Below are positions 53,449 to 62,073 of a stretch of 64,000 bases of DNA, piece by piece (the first letter of the stretch is position 1; every line of letters starts with the position of its first letter). The translations under genes and the position numbers were made by a program. Source of the DNA: Arthrobacter sp. SLBN-122. Lineage in GTDB: Bacteria > Actinomycetota > Actinomycetes > Actinomycetales > Micrococcaceae. The stretch covers positions 2,790,001 to 2,854,000 of the forward strand of contig NZ_VFMS01000001.1 in assembly GCF_006715165.1 (NCBI RefSeq), read 5' to 3'. The notes beneath the pieces are model-generated. The model was not told where the DNA came from and made no database searches. It saw nothing but the letters and a program-made list of their open reading frames with translations.

Positions 53449-54138
53449 ATGGCAACCAAGAACCAGGCCTCCGGCGGCGTGAGCAGGCAGGTCCTCGCCG
53501 ACCACGTGTATGAAGCGCTTCTTGTTGCCCTGATGGACGGCCGGCTGGAAGCCGGCACCCCGGTCAGCATCGACGGGATGGCCCGGGAACTGGACGTTTC
53601 CCCGACACCGGTGCGCGAGGCGCTCGCCCGGCTGGAAGCGACCGGGATGGTGCGCAGGGCCGCCCTGCGCGGTTACCGCGTGGCCCCGCTGTTCTCCCCG
53701 GAGGAACTTGCCGATCTCATGGACGCCCGCCTGGTCATCGAACCGGCCAATGCTTTCATGGCCTGCAAACATGCGGACCCGCAACTGACAGGGCAACTGG
53801 AGCAGGCCATCGAGGACCTGAAGGCAGCGCCGCGCGGGCCGTCCTTCGCGGAGTTCCGCGCCTACTGGGAAGCCGACGAACGCTTCCACCGGCTTATCGC
53901 CGAGTCCGCGGACAACCAGTTCCTGCTGTCTGCCTACAACGCCTTGGGCGGCCAGGTGCAGCGCTTCCGCTTCTTCGGCGGCCTGGGCGTGACGGATGCC
54001 GACTATGCCATCTCCGAGCACACCGAAATCCTCAAGGCCTTCGAAGCCGGCGACGCCGAGCTTGCCCGGCAAAAGATGATCGACCACATTGAAGGGGTCA
54101 AGCAGCGCTCGCAGCACGACAGCGAAGTGCGCAGCTAG
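53449..54138 (+). CDS. GntR-family regulator, FCD subfamily (second copy in the island)
   Basis: 229 residues from ATG 53449. There is no clear Shine-Dalgarno; TATAGG lies 8 bases before the start. Winged HTH (about 10-75): VYEALLVALMDGRLEAGTPV, SIDGMARELDVSPTPVREALARLEATGMVRR. FCD domain (about 95-215): DERFHRLIAESADNQFLLSAYN, EHTEILKAFEAGDAELARQKMIDHI. CTATAGGA occurs both in its own promoter (53434-53441) and at the start of the next operon (54233-54240), so it may regulate both. It differs clearly from the 50245 regulator. Confidence 0.9.
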   Translation: MATKNQASGGVSRQVLADHVYEALLVALMDGRLEAGTPVSIDGMARELDVSPTPVREALARLEATGMVRRAALRGYRVAPLFSPEELADLMDARLVIEPANAFMACKHADPQLTGQLEQAIEDLKAAPRGPSFAEFRAYWEADERFHRLIAESADNQFLLSAYNALGGQVQRFRFFGGLGVTDADYAISEHTEILKAFEAGDAELARQKMIDHIEGVKQRSQHDSEVRS

Positions 54139-54204
54139 CACGTCCCTCAGGCCCCTGTAGGCCCTCCCTGCACAAGCTCCCGCAAGGGAGCAACAAACAC
54201 CCCC

Positions 54205-54256
54205 TTGACAGGACCCACGTAAAGCGTAGATCCTATAGGAAATGCGATTCTAGATC
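54205..54256 (+). promoter_or_regulatory. Promoter and putative operator of the kinase operon
   Basis: A consensus -35 TTGACA (54205-54210) is followed after 16 bases by TAGATC (54227-54232). The 10-bp palindrome TCCTATAGGA lies at 54231-54240, overlapping the -10. TAGATC recurs at 54251-54256. The palindrome shares CTATAGGA with the promoter of the adjacent GntR gene. Just upstream, GCTCCC-GCAA-GGGAGC (54176-54191) is a small hairpin. Confidence 0.7.
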
Positions 54257-54266
54257 TGGAGTGACA

Positions 54267-55265
54267 ATGCCGTACACCGCTGAAAACTGGCCCATCGCCG
54301 CTGCCCTGCTGCAGTTCCCGGGAACCAAACCCGACGGAACCTCTATCCAGGATGCCCCTGCCAGTGACTGGCAGCAGGTCTTCGAAGAAGTGGCAGACGC
54401 CGGCTTCACCAACGCCGACCTCACCGATAGCTGGGTGCGCCCCGGCGATCTCTCAACCGCCCGGCTGGACGAACTGAAGGCGGCCGCCACCGCCGCCGGT
54501 CTGGGGCTTCCCTCCATCTCCGCCATCCGCCGCAGCGTGATCGAAGAAGGCAAGTGGGAGGAAAACCTGGCCTACACGCACCGGACCCTCGAGGCCGCCG
54601 CCCAGCTCGGTTGCGAGGTGGTCTCGATCGGCCTGCACCAGGCCATCACACCGGAGCAGCAGAAGCAGCTCTGGTTCTGGACCGTCGAGGGCCACAAGGA
54701 CCCGGCAGGGGACAAGGAAACCTGGAACAACGCCGTCACCCGCATCCGCGAAGTGGGCAAGCACGCCGCGGAACTGGGGCTCCTGGTCTCGCTGGAGATG
54801 TACGAGGACACCTACCTTGGCACCGCAGACTCCTCGGTCCAGCTGGTCCAGGACATCGACCTGCCCAACGTTGGCTTGAATCCGGACCTGGGAAACCTGA
54901 TCCGCCTGCACCGCCCCATCGAGGACTGGCGCGAGCTGGTCCACAAGACGCTGCCCTACTCCAACTACTGGCACGTCAAGAACTACATCCGTGACGAGGA
55001 CCAGGCCCGCGACCACTATGTTGCAATGCCGGCGCCCATGGAGTCCGGCCTCATCAGCTACCGCGAGGCCTTCCAGTTCGCCATCTCGGTGGGCTTCCAG
55101 GGCATCATCTGCACCGAACACTATGGGGGCGACGGCCTCAGCGTTACGGCCGCCAACCAGGACTACCTGCGCCGGCAGGTCCTCCCGAAGCGGGACAGCT
55201 ACGCACTGGGCACCAGCCTGGTGGCCCAGGGCCGGCAGACGCCGGCGGCCGTTCCGGCACGCTAG
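54267..55265 (+). CDS. TIM-barrel sugar isomerase/epimerase-like enzyme (xylose isomerase-like family)
   Basis: 332 residues from ATG 54267 (GGAG, 5-base spacing). The family pattern of AP-endonuclease-2 type barrels is seen: TDSWVRPGDLSTARLDELKAA, GLPSISAIRRSVIEEGK, REVGKHAAELGLLVSLEMYE (metal Glu), DLPNVGLNPDLGN and YWHVKNYIRDE. Such enzymes act as ketose isomerases, epimerases, or in some acid-sugar pathways as decarboxylases of 3-oxo acids. It is first in the operon with the DhaK-DhaL kinase and RpiB-like isomerase. Its precise reaction is not decided by sequence; decarboxylase, epimerase and isomerase are all possible. Confidence 0.8.
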   Translation: MPYTAENWPIAAALLQFPGTKPDGTSIQDAPASDWQQVFEEVADAGFTNADLTDSWVRPGDLSTARLDELKAAATAAGLGLPSISAIRRSVIEEGKWEENLAYTHRTLEAAAQLGCEVVSIGLHQAITPEQQKQLWFWTVEGHKDPAGDKETWNNAVTRIREVGKHAAELGLLVSLEMYEDTYLGTADSSVQLVQDIDLPNVGLNPDLGNLIRLHRPIEDWRELVHKTLPYSNYWHVKNYIRDEDQARDHYVAMPAPMESGLISYREAFQFAISVGFQGIICTEHYGGDGLSVTAANQDYLRRQVLPKRDSYALGTSLVAQGRQTPAAVPAR

Positions 55266-55310
55266 CACCGGCAGGCATCCCAACCGACCCAACGGGTTCA
55301 ACGAGGAATC

Positions 55311-57032
55311 ATGACAAAAATATTTGACGATCCAGCGCAGTTCGCTGACGACGCCCTCGACGGCTTCGTTGCAGCCAACCGCCAGTACGTGGCCCGGGTG
55401 GACGGCGGCGTTGTCCGCTCCACCGAATCACCCGAGGGCCAGGTGGCAGTGGTCATCGGCGGCGGTTCCGGCCACTATCCGGCCTTCGCCGGCCTGGTTG
55501 GCGCCGGGCTTGCCGCCGGAAGCGCCTGCGGCAACATGTTTGCTTCCCCCTCCGCCGGGCAGGTGTACCGGGTGGCCAAAGCCTCCCAAACCGGCGGCGG
55601 TGTCCTGCTCAGCTACGGCAACTACGCCGGCGACGTGCTCCACTTCGGCCAGGCGCAGGAGAAGCTGAACGCTGAAGGCATCGAAACCCGCACCGTGCTG
55701 GTAACCGATGACATCGCCAGTGCGCCCCTCGAAGAAATCGGCAAGCGCCGCGGCATCGCCGGTGACCTTACCGTCTTCAAGGTGGCCGGCGCGGCCGCAG
55801 AGGCCGGGCTGGACCTGGACGAGGTGGAGAGGCTCGCCATCAAGGCCAACCACCGCACCCGCTCCCTCGGCGTGGCCTTCGCCGGCTGCACACTCCCCGG
55901 CGCAAGCGAGCCCCTCTTCACCGTGCCGGAAGGCATGATGTCGGTGGGACTGGGCATCCACGGCGAACCCGGGATCTCCGAGCAGCCCCTGCCCAGCGCC
56001 AGCGAACTGGCCAAACTGCTGGTGGACGGTCTGTTGAAGGACAAACCGGACGCCGCAGGCCAACGCGTGGTACCCATCCTCAACGGACTGGGAACGGTCA
56101 AGTATGACGAGCTCTTCCTGCTGTTCGGAAAGGTCGAAGCCCTGCTCTCCGCAGCCGGACTGGACATCGTGGAGCCTGAGTGCGGTGAACTGGTGACCAG
56201 CCTGGACATGTCCGGCCTGTCCCTGACGCTGTTCTGGCTGGATGAGGAACTGGAGAAGTTCTGGGCCGCGCCGGCTGACACCCCTGCCTTCCGCAAGGGT
56301 AATCTTGCCCAGCGCCGGGCACGTTCGGTGGAGTCCCTGGCTGAGGCTGCCACGGCGCCTGCGCTGGCCGCCACCGCCGCCTCCACTGCCTTGGCCGCCA
56401 CCGCCGTGGACGCTCTGAAGGAGGCGCGCGCCGTCGTCGTCGAACACGAGGAGGCACTCGGAAAGCTGGATGCCATCGCCGGGGACGGCGACCACGGCAT
56501 CGGCATGCGGCGCGGCGTGGACGCGGCCGTTGCTGCAGCGGAGAAGTCCCACGCAGGCGGCGCCGGCCTGGAGGAAGTCCTCGCGGCGGCGGGGGAGCAG
56601 TGGGCCGAGCGCGCCGGCGGTACCTCCGGGGCCCTTTGGGGCGCGGCCGTCACCGCCGTTGGCAGGACCCTTGGCAGCAAGGACGCCTATACCGCCGCTG
56701 ACGCAGCGGCGGCCGTCAACGCCCTCCGCGATGCCATCATCACCCTGGGCAAGGCGGAAGCGGGAGACAAGACCATGGTGGACGCGCTCCTTCCGTTCGC
56801 TGAGACCTTCACCAAGGCAATTGACGACGGCGGCAGCTTGGCCGGCAGCCTGCGTGCGGCAGCGGAAGCTGCCGCCAAGGCCGCTGACGCGACTGCCGAC
56901 CTCAGCCCGAAGAAAGGCCGTGCCCGGCCGCTCGCCGAAAAGAGCCTCGGCCACCCGGATCCCGGCGCCGTCTCGTTCGGCCTTATCGCCCGCAGGGTGG
57001 CGGACTACGCCGCCACCATCGAAAGCTCCTAA
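55311..57032 (+). CDS. Fused DhaK-DhaL dihydroxyacetone/tetrulose kinase
   Basis: 573 residues. The DhaK domain (1 to about 335) has the [12 protein letters not shown] motif (50-61) and His217 in [11 protein letters not shown], which in this family binds the carbonyl substrate covalently. The DhaL domain (about 360-573) has [12 protein letters not shown] (391-402), the Mg-ATP site. Single-chain ATP-dependent kinases of this type include dihydroxyacetone kinase and the L- or D-erythrulose kinases LerK and DerK. Next to RpiB-like and TpiA-like genes, a tetrulose kinase is more likely than a dihydroxyacetone kinase. An Ala-rich linker joins the domains. Confidence 0.9.
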   Translation: MTKIFDDPAQFADDALDGFVAANRQYVARVDGGVVRSTESPEGQVAVVIGGGSGHYPAFAGLVGAGLAAGSACGNMFASPSAGQVYRVAKASQTGGGVLLSYGNYAGDVLHFGQAQEKLNAEGIETRTVLVTDDIASAPLEEIGKRRGIAGDLTVFKVAGAAAEAGLDLDEVERLAIKANHRTRSLGVAFAGCTLPGASEPLFTVPEGMMSVGLGIHGEPGISEQPLPSASELAKLLVDGLLKDKPDAAGQRVVPILNGLGTVKYDELFLLFGKVEALLSAAGLDIVEPECGELVTSLDMSGLSLTLFWLDEELEKFWAAPADTPAFRKGNLAQRRARSVESLAEAATAPALAATAASTALAATAVDALKEARAVVVEHEEALGKLDAIAGDGDHGIGMRRGVDAAVAAAEKSHAGGAGLEEVLAAAGEQWAERAGGTSGALWGAAVTAVGRTLGSKDAYTAADAAAAVNALRDAIITLGKAEAGDKTMVDALLPFAETFTKAIDDGGSLAGSLRAAAEAAAKAADATADLSPKKGRARPLAEKSLGHPDPGAVSFGLIARRVADYAATIESS

Positions 57033-57042
57033 GGAGAATCGC

Positions 57043-57537
57043 ATGACTGAGCAAACCCAGCCAGGCTGGCGCATCGTCGTCGGCAACGACGAAGCCGGCG
57101 TCGAATACAAGAACGCCCTGCGCGAGATGCTTGAGGCGGACCCCCGCGTTGCGTCGGTGGAGGACGTAGGAGTCGGCGCCGACGACTCCACGGCCTACCC
57201 GCACTTGGCCGTCGCCGCAGCCCGTAAGGTGGCCGCCGGCGAAGCGGACCGCGCGCTGTTGATCTGCGGCACCGGCCTGGGCGTGGCCATTTCGGCCAAC
57301 AAGGTACCGGGCATCCGGGCGGTCACGGCCCACGACAGCTACTCCGTGGAACGCTCCGTGCTGTCCAACAACGCGCAGGTGCTGACCATGGGCCAGCGCG
57401 TCATCGGCCTGGAACTGGCCAAGAAGCTGGTGGGCGAGTGGCTCAACTACCGCTTCGATGAAAACTCCGCATCCGCGGCAAAAGTAGACGCCATCTGCTC
57501 CTATGAGGGCGCGTCGGAAGGACTTGAAACCAAATGA
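57043..57537 (+). CDS. RpiB/LacAB-family sugar phosphate isomerase (DerI-like)
   Basis: 164 residues from ATG 57043 (AAGGAG upstream). RpiB-family features: [15 protein letters not shown] at the N-terminus (DEAG in place of DHAG), the catalytic cysteine in [20 protein letters not shown], and [23 protein letters not shown]. Relatives convert ribose/ribulose 5-phosphates or, in tetritol pathways, D-erythrulose 4-phosphate to D-erythrose 4-phosphate (DerI/EryI). Placement between the kinase and the 3-hydroxyacyl-CoA-dehydrogenase-like gene supports the latter. It overlaps the next start by ATGA. Confidence 0.9.
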   Translation: MTEQTQPGWRIVVGNDEAGVEYKNALREMLEADPRVASVEDVGVGADDSTAYPHLAVAAARKVAAGEADRALLICGTGLGVAISANKVPGIRAVTAHDSYSVERSVLSNNAQVLTMGQRVIGLELAKKLVGEWLNYRFDENSASAAKVDAICSYEGASEGLETK

Positions 57538-58487
57538 GCACCCGTAACATCGCCGTCGTCGGCTCCGGCTACATGGGCGGCGGAATCGCCCAGGTCCTGG
57601 CACTCGCCGGAGCCCGCGTGGCACTGGCGGACGTCTCCGCCGAAATCGCCCAGAGCAACTACGAGCGCCTGCTGAAGGAATCCGACGAGTTCGTCGCGGC
57701 CGGCCTGTTCCCTGCGAACGCCACCGACCTGCTCAAGGAAAACCTCTGGGCAGCCAAGGACATCGAAGAAGCCGTGGCCGGCGCCGAGTACATCGAGGAG
57801 GCAGTGCCGGAGGTCCTGGAGATCAAGCACGCCACCCTGGGCAGGATCAGCGCCGCCGCCCGCCCCGATGCCATCATCGGCTCCAACACCTCCACCATCT
57901 CCATCGCCAAGCTGGCCGAGGTGGTGGACAACCCGGAGCGCTTCCTGGGCGTCCACTTCTCCAACCCGGCCCCGTTCATCCCCGGCGTGGAAGTCATCCC
58001 GCACGAAGGAACTTCCGAGGCAACGGTCCAGGCCGCCCGCACCATCGTGGGGGAGACCGGCAAGGAAACAGCCACCGTCAAGGACGTCACCGGCTTCGTG
58101 CTGAACCGGCTCCAGTACGCCCTCTTCCACGAAGCCGCACAGGTGGTGGAGGAAGGCATCGCCACCGCGGAGGACGTGGATACCCTGGTGCGCACCACCT
58201 TCGGCTTCCGGCTGCCCTTCTTCGGGCCGTTCGCGATCGCCGACATGGCAGGCCTGGACGTGTACGCCTTCTGCTATAAGTCCCTGCAGACCGGCTTCCC
58301 GGAGCGGTTCGCCACCCCCAAGATCCTGCAGGACAAGGTCGACGCCGGCCAGCTGGGCACCAAGACCGGCTCCGGCTTCCTGGACGTCCCGGCTGACCGG
58401 ACCGCTGCCCTTGTTGCCTACCGGAACAAGGCATACGTCGCCATGCAAAAGCTCATCGAGGACCTGGGCCCCGCCCCGCTGTCCTAG
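57534..58487 (+). CDS. 3-hydroxyacyl-CoA dehydrogenase-family NAD-dependent dehydrogenase
   Basis: 317 residues from ATG 57534 (ATGA with rpiB). The N-terminal Rossmann fold is [20 protein letters not shown] with Asp in ALADV, giving NAD preference. The catalytic pattern [18 protein letters not shown] holds the family His, followed by [20 protein letters not shown]. The C-terminal helical domain closes the protein. The family includes 3-hydroxybutyryl-CoA dehydrogenase and L-gulonate 3-dehydrogenase. Surrounded by carbohydrate genes, a sugar-acid 3-dehydrogenase role is more likely than fatty-acid oxidation; a 3-oxo acid product could then be decarboxylated. Confidence 0.85.
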   Translation: MSTRNIAVVGSGYMGGGIAQVLALAGARVALADVSAEIAQSNYERLLKESDEFVAAGLFPANATDLLKENLWAAKDIEEAVAGAEYIEEAVPEVLEIKHATLGRISAAARPDAIIGSNTSTISIAKLAEVVDNPERFLGVHFSNPAPFIPGVEVIPHEGTSEATVQAARTIVGETGKETATVKDVTGFVLNRLQYALFHEAAQVVEEGIATAEDVDTLVRTTFGFRLPFFGPFAIADMAGLDVYAFCYKSLQTGFPERFATPKILQDKVDAGQLGTKTGSGFLDVPADRTAALVAYRNKAYVAMQKLIEDLGPAPLS

Positions 58488-58500
58488 CCAGACCACCGCA

Positions 58501-58535
58501 CGGTAAAGGCGCCGCCCCAGGCGGCGCCTTTACCG
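58501..58535 (+). terminator. Strong hairpin inside the kinase operon
   Basis: CGGTAAAGGCGCCGCC pairs perfectly over 16 bp with its complement (58520-58535), with loop CCA, 13 bases after the dehydrogenase stop. There is no U-run. It could end part of the transcripts or protect the upstream mRNA 3' end. Confidence 0.75.
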
Positions 58536-58569
58536 CGACCGAAACCTGCCTCACCGGAAGGAACAATCC

Positions 58570-59337
58570 ATGACAGCATTTCCCGCAGACCGCACGGTGA
58601 TCGTCACCGGGGCAGTCTCAGAGCGAGGCATCGGCCGGGCCACCGCAGACTACCTTGCCGAACGTGGGTGGAACATCGGCGTGATCGACCTCGATGACGC
58701 TGCCTGCAAGGCAGTCGCCAAGGAGTTGGCGGAAAAGCACGGCGTCAAAGCCCACGGGGCCGGCGCCAATATCGGCGACGAGGCTTCCGTACGTGCCGCC
58801 ATCGACGAGATCGAGGCAGAACTGCCCCAGCTCGTGGCCCTTGCCAACATCGCCGGCGTCAGCTCTCCGGTTCCCTACCTTGAACTCGACGGCGCCGAGT
58901 GGGACCGCGTGATCAACATCAACATGAACGGTGTCCACTACGCCACCCGCCGGGCAGCTGAATCCATGGTGAAGAACCGGCTGGGGCGGATCGTGAACAT
59001 CTCCTCGGTCTCCGCCCAGCGCGGCGGCGGAACCTTCAGCAAGACCCCGTACTCCGTGGCCAAGGCCGGCGTCATCGGCCTGACCCGCGCCACCGCCCGT
59101 GAACTGGGGGAGTACGACATCACCGTCAACGCCATCTCACCCGGTCCCATCGACACCGACATCATGGGCGGCACCCTCAGCGAGGAACGCAAGGATGAGC
59201 TCGTCAAGGACCTGGTGGTGAACCGGGTGGGCACCACTCGAGACGTCGCCGCAGCCATCTCATTCCTGATCGGCGAGGATGCCGGCTATATCTCCGGCCA
59301 GACGCTGAACGTCGACGGCGGCCTGTACATGCACTGA
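58570..59337 (+). CDS. SDR-family oxidoreductase (second copy)
   Basis: 255 residues from ATG 58570 (GGAAGGA upstream). VIVTGAVSERGIGRATADYL is the cofactor site with Asp in GVIDLDD; the catalytic Ser and Tyr-x-x-x-Lys are in ISSVSAQRGGG and YSVAKAGVIGL. Both SDRs share SAQRGGGT and PGPIDTDIMGGTL, so they are paralogues. It would use NAD(P) to oxidise a polyol or ketose. It precedes the second MFS gene, mirrored to the first unit (MFS then SDR). Confidence 0.9.
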   Translation: MTAFPADRTVIVTGAVSERGIGRATADYLAERGWNIGVIDLDDAACKAVAKELAEKHGVKAHGAGANIGDEASVRAAIDEIEAELPQLVALANIAGVSSPVPYLELDGAEWDRVININMNGVHYATRRAAESMVKNRLGRIVNISSVSAQRGGGTFSKTPYSVAKAGVIGLTRATARELGEYDITVNAISPGPIDTDIMGGTLSEERKDELVKDLVVNRVGTTRDVAAAISFLIGEDAGYISGQTLNVDGGLYMH

Positions 59338-59338
59338 C

Positions 59339-59388
59339 GGCACCCCTACCGGGTGCCACCGCAAGACCCGCGGGCCGCCGGCCCGCGG
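59339..59388 (+). repeat. Two consecutive hairpins between the second SDR and MFS genes
   Basis: GGCACCC/GGGTGCC (59339-59357, loop CTACC) is followed by CCGCGGGCC/GGCCCGCGG (59368-59388, loop GCC). Together they could act as an mRNA processing or transcription attenuation point within the operon. Confidence 0.7.
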
Positions 59389-59421
59389 ACAACACCAACC
59401 CACCACTCGAAGGAGAGTGTT

Positions 59422-60768
59422 GTGTCCGAAACCACCGCAACATCCAAGGAACTTCTGGCCCGCCCGGTCCTGAAGTCCGCGATCTTCAAGGCGGCCCGCC
59501 GGCTCATGCCGATGCTGGTCATCCTGTATGTCGTTTCGTTCCTGGACCGCACCAACGTCGGCTTCGCAGAGGCCGCGCTGGGAGCGGACAAGGGGGTGTC
59601 CGCCGCGGCCTTCGCCCTGGGCGCAGGCATCTTCTTCATCGGCTACGCGATCTTCGAGATCCCCAGCAACCTGCTGCTCAAGAAGGTCGGCGCCAAGATC
59701 TGGCTGGCACGCATCGCCATCACGTGGGGCATCGTTTCGGCATGCTTCGCTTTTGTGCAGGGCGAGACGTCGTTCGTGATCCTGCGTTTCCTCCTCGGCG
59801 TGACCGAAGCAGGGCTGTTCCCCGGCGTGATCATGTACCTCGCCGAGTGGTTCCCCAACAAGGTGCGCGTGCAGATGTTCGCCATCTTCTACCTGGCACA
59901 GCCGTTCTCCCAGATGATCGGCAACCCGCTGTCCGGCTGGCTGATCAACATCGGCGACCAGGTGCCCGGCCTGCGCGGCTGGCAGGTCATGTTCTTCGTC
60001 GAAGGCCTCCTGGCCGTCCTTGCCGGCATCGCAGCGTTCTTCTTCCTGATCAACGGTCCGGAGAAGGCCAAGTTCCTCAACAAGGAAGAGAAGTACGCGC
60101 TGAAGGAAGTCATGGCGCTTGAAGACACCATCAAGGACGAAACCGGGCCCCGCGGCATCCTGGCCGCCATGCGCAACGGCCGCGTCTGGTATTTCACCGC
60201 CATCTACTTCTGCCTGCAGATCGCCGTCTACGGCGTGACGTTCTTCCTGCCGCAGCAGGTGTCCTCCCTGACCGGGCAGAAGGTTGGACTGGCCGTCGGC
60301 CTGCTGATCGCGGTCCCGTGGTTCTTCGGCATCTTCTCCTGCTACTTCATCGGAAAAGCCGCAGATACCGTGGCCAAGCGCCGCAAGTTCGGCACCATCC
60401 TGTTCATCTCAACAGGCCTGTGCATCTTCGGGTCGGCCTGGGCAGGCACCAACCACCAGCCGGTCATCGGCATGATCTTCATTACCCTGGCGGTGTGCAG
60501 CTTCCTGGCCGTTGGCCCGGTGGTCTGGTCCTATCCGACCGCGTTCCTCGCCGGATCGGCCGCCGCAGCCGGCATCGGCCTGATCAACTCCCTTGGCAAC
60601 CTGGGTGGCTTCGTGGCCCCGATCCTGCGGACCGCGGTCAACGAGGCCACGCAATCGCCCACCGGATCCATGGGCGTCTACGCCCTGGGCGTCCTGCCCT
60701 TCGTGGCCGCTGCGATGATGTTCGCCACCAAGCGGTTCAAGAACAAGGCCGACGACCTGCTCGACTGA
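59422..60768 (+). CDS. MFS transporter, anion:cation symporter (ACS) type (second copy)
   Basis: 448 residues from GTG 59422 (AAGGAGAG upstream). The loop-1 signature YVVSFLDRTNVGFAEAALG and LLGVTEAGLFPGVIMYLAEWFP mark the ACS family. It shares overall layout and the NSLGNLGGFVAP segment with the first MFS protein but diverges elsewhere, so substrates may differ. It may import a sugar acid or related anion. The TpiA-like gene follows 30 bases after the stop. Confidence 0.92.
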   Translation: MSETTATSKELLARPVLKSAIFKAARRLMPMLVILYVVSFLDRTNVGFAEAALGADKGVSAAAFALGAGIFFIGYAIFEIPSNLLLKKVGAKIWLARIAITWGIVSACFAFVQGETSFVILRFLLGVTEAGLFPGVIMYLAEWFPNKVRVQMFAIFYLAQPFSQMIGNPLSGWLINIGDQVPGLRGWQVMFFVEGLLAVLAGIAAFFFLINGPEKAKFLNKEEKYALKEVMALEDTIKDETGPRGILAAMRNGRVWYFTAIYFCLQIAVYGVTFFLPQQVSSLTGQKVGLAVGLLIAVPWFFGIFSCYFIGKAADTVAKRRKFGTILFISTGLCIFGSAWAGTNHQPVIGMIFITLAVCSFLAVGPVVWSYPTAFLAGSAAAAGIGLINSLGNLGGFVAPILRTAVNEATQSPTGSMGVYALGVLPFVAAAMMFATKRFKNKADDLLD

Positions 60769-60798
60769 GCACGTCACCCCTCTCCACAAAGGAAAGCC

Positions 60799-61611
60799 AT
60801 GAGCACCTCCGGCAGCAGCACAGGGAACGGCACCCTCTACATCGGTGTCAGCACCAAGATGTACCTGGGATACCAGGCAAGCCTGCGCTGGCTGTCGGAG
60901 GTCCGCTCTGTTGTCGACGACAGGCCCGGACTGGGCACGAATTCCGCCAAGGATTCCGCGGTCCGGGTCTTCGTCATCCCATCCTTTCCGGTCCTGGAGC
61001 CTGCCGCGCGGATCCTGGCCGGCTCGCCCGTCCTGCTGGGAGCGCAGAACTGCGCCTGGGGCGACGGGCCCCTGACCGGGGAAGTCAGTCCCGGAATGCT
61101 GGCCGAACTGGGCGTTTCGCTCGTCGAAATCGGCCACGCGGAACGTCGCAAATTCTTTGCCGAGGATGATGCCGTGGTGGCACGCAAGGTGCGCGCCGCC
61201 GTCGGCCATTCCCTCACCCCGCTGCTCTGCATCGGCGAGGCGGACAAGCTCGACGCCGGCGCTGCCGCCGCCTTCTGCGTGCAGCAGGTCCGCGCCGCCA
61301 CGGACGGCGACCCCGCCCTGCTCAGCAGCCTGCTCCTGGCGTACGAGCCGGTCTGGGCCATCGGTGCGCAGGAACCCGCCCCGCCGGAGCACGTCAACGC
61401 CGTCCTGGCCCACATCCGTGCCGAGCTGGGCAGGGACTGCCCCCTTATATACGGCGGCAGCGCCGGCCCGGGCCTGCTTCCACTGTTGCCCGCGGCGGAT
61501 GGACTCTTCCTGGGCCGCTTCGCGCACGACGCCGCCAACCTGGGCCGCGTACTGGACGAAGCCCTCGCCCTTGCCCAGACCCGCGGCTCAGACGCGCGCG
61601 CCTGCCAGTAA
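60799..61611 (+). CDS. Triosephosphate isomerase-like enzyme (tetrulose-1-phosphate isomerase LerI/EryH-like)
   Basis: 270 residues from ATG 60799 (AAAGGAAAG upstream). TPI fold landmarks: GVSTKMYLGY (active-site Lys kept, the usual Asn two residues before is Ser), GAQNCAWGDGPLTGEVS, catalytic His in VEIGHAERRKFF, catalytic Glu in LAYEPVWAIG, and the phosphate loop IYGGSAGPG. The N-terminal change and the catabolic context argue against glycolytic TpiA and for a paralogue acting on L-erythrulose 1-phosphate. Its last 24 bases overlap the convergent SRPBCC gene. Confidence 0.85.
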   Translation: MSTSGSSTGNGTLYIGVSTKMYLGYQASLRWLSEVRSVVDDRPGLGTNSAKDSAVRVFVIPSFPVLEPAARILAGSPVLLGAQNCAWGDGPLTGEVSPGMLAELGVSLVEIGHAERRKFFAEDDAVVARKVRAAVGHSLTPLLCIGEADKLDAGAAAAFCVQQVRAATDGDPALLSSLLLAYEPVWAIGAQEPAPPEHVNAVLAHIRAELGRDCPLIYGGSAGPGLLPLLPAADGLFLGRFAHDAANLGRVLDEALALAQTRGSDARACQ

Positions 61612-62073
61612 TTCCTCGAGCCGCTCGTAGCCTTCAGACATTCCGCCCTCCATGCCCGACTGCGCCATGCCGTCGCGCGCCTCCTGGCTGGGGTACACCG
61701 AGTGCCCCCGCAGCCGGGTCCGTCCATTGCCCAGGTCTTCAAACGTCATGAACTCCAGGCTGACGATGTCCGGGTAACCGCCGAACTCAAACGTCTGCAG
61801 GGCGAACTCGTTCTCGCGCACCGTATGGAAGATGCCACGGAACTCGTAGGCCACCCCGTCCGGTCCCGTATGCAGGTAGCTGTAGCTGCCGCCCGTGCGG
61901 AAGTCGTAGTGGTCGATCGCCATCTTCATGCCCCGCGGGCCCAGCCACTGGACAATGAGGTCCGGCTCTTTGTGCGCGCGGAACACATCCGCGACCGGGA
62001 AATCGAACTCGCGCTCAAAATCGATGAAGGGGACGCCCTCGGGAACGCTGAGTTTCAGGGAATTGCTCATCAT
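61588..62073 (-). CDS. SRPBCC/AHSA1-family protein
   Basis: 161 residues from ATG 62073 (overlapping the ArsR gene stop as ATGA; a second ATG follows at once). The SRPBCC pattern FEREFDFPVADVFRAHKEPDLIVQWLGPRGM, TGGSYSYLHTGPDGVAYEFRGIFHTV and TRLRGHSVYPSQEARDGM identifies an activator-of-Hsp90 C-terminal-like hydrophobic-pocket protein. The usual arrangement is an ArsR regulator followed by such a protein; its ligand is unknown. The 3' end overlaps tpiA-like by 24 bases on the opposite strand. Confidence 0.9.
   Translation of the reverse strand: MMSNSLKLSVPEGVPFIDFEREFDFPVADVFRAHKEPDLIVQWLGPRGMKMAIDHYDFRTGGSYSYLHTGPDGVAYEFRGIFHTVRENEFALQTFEFGGYPDIVSLEFMTFEDLGNGRTRLRGHSVYPSQEARDGMAQSGMEGGMSEGYERLEELLAGARV

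Noticed and set aside
55428-57191. 587-codon open frame on the minus strand
   Set aside because: Antisense of the DhaK-DhaL kinase gene, with no recognisable domain.
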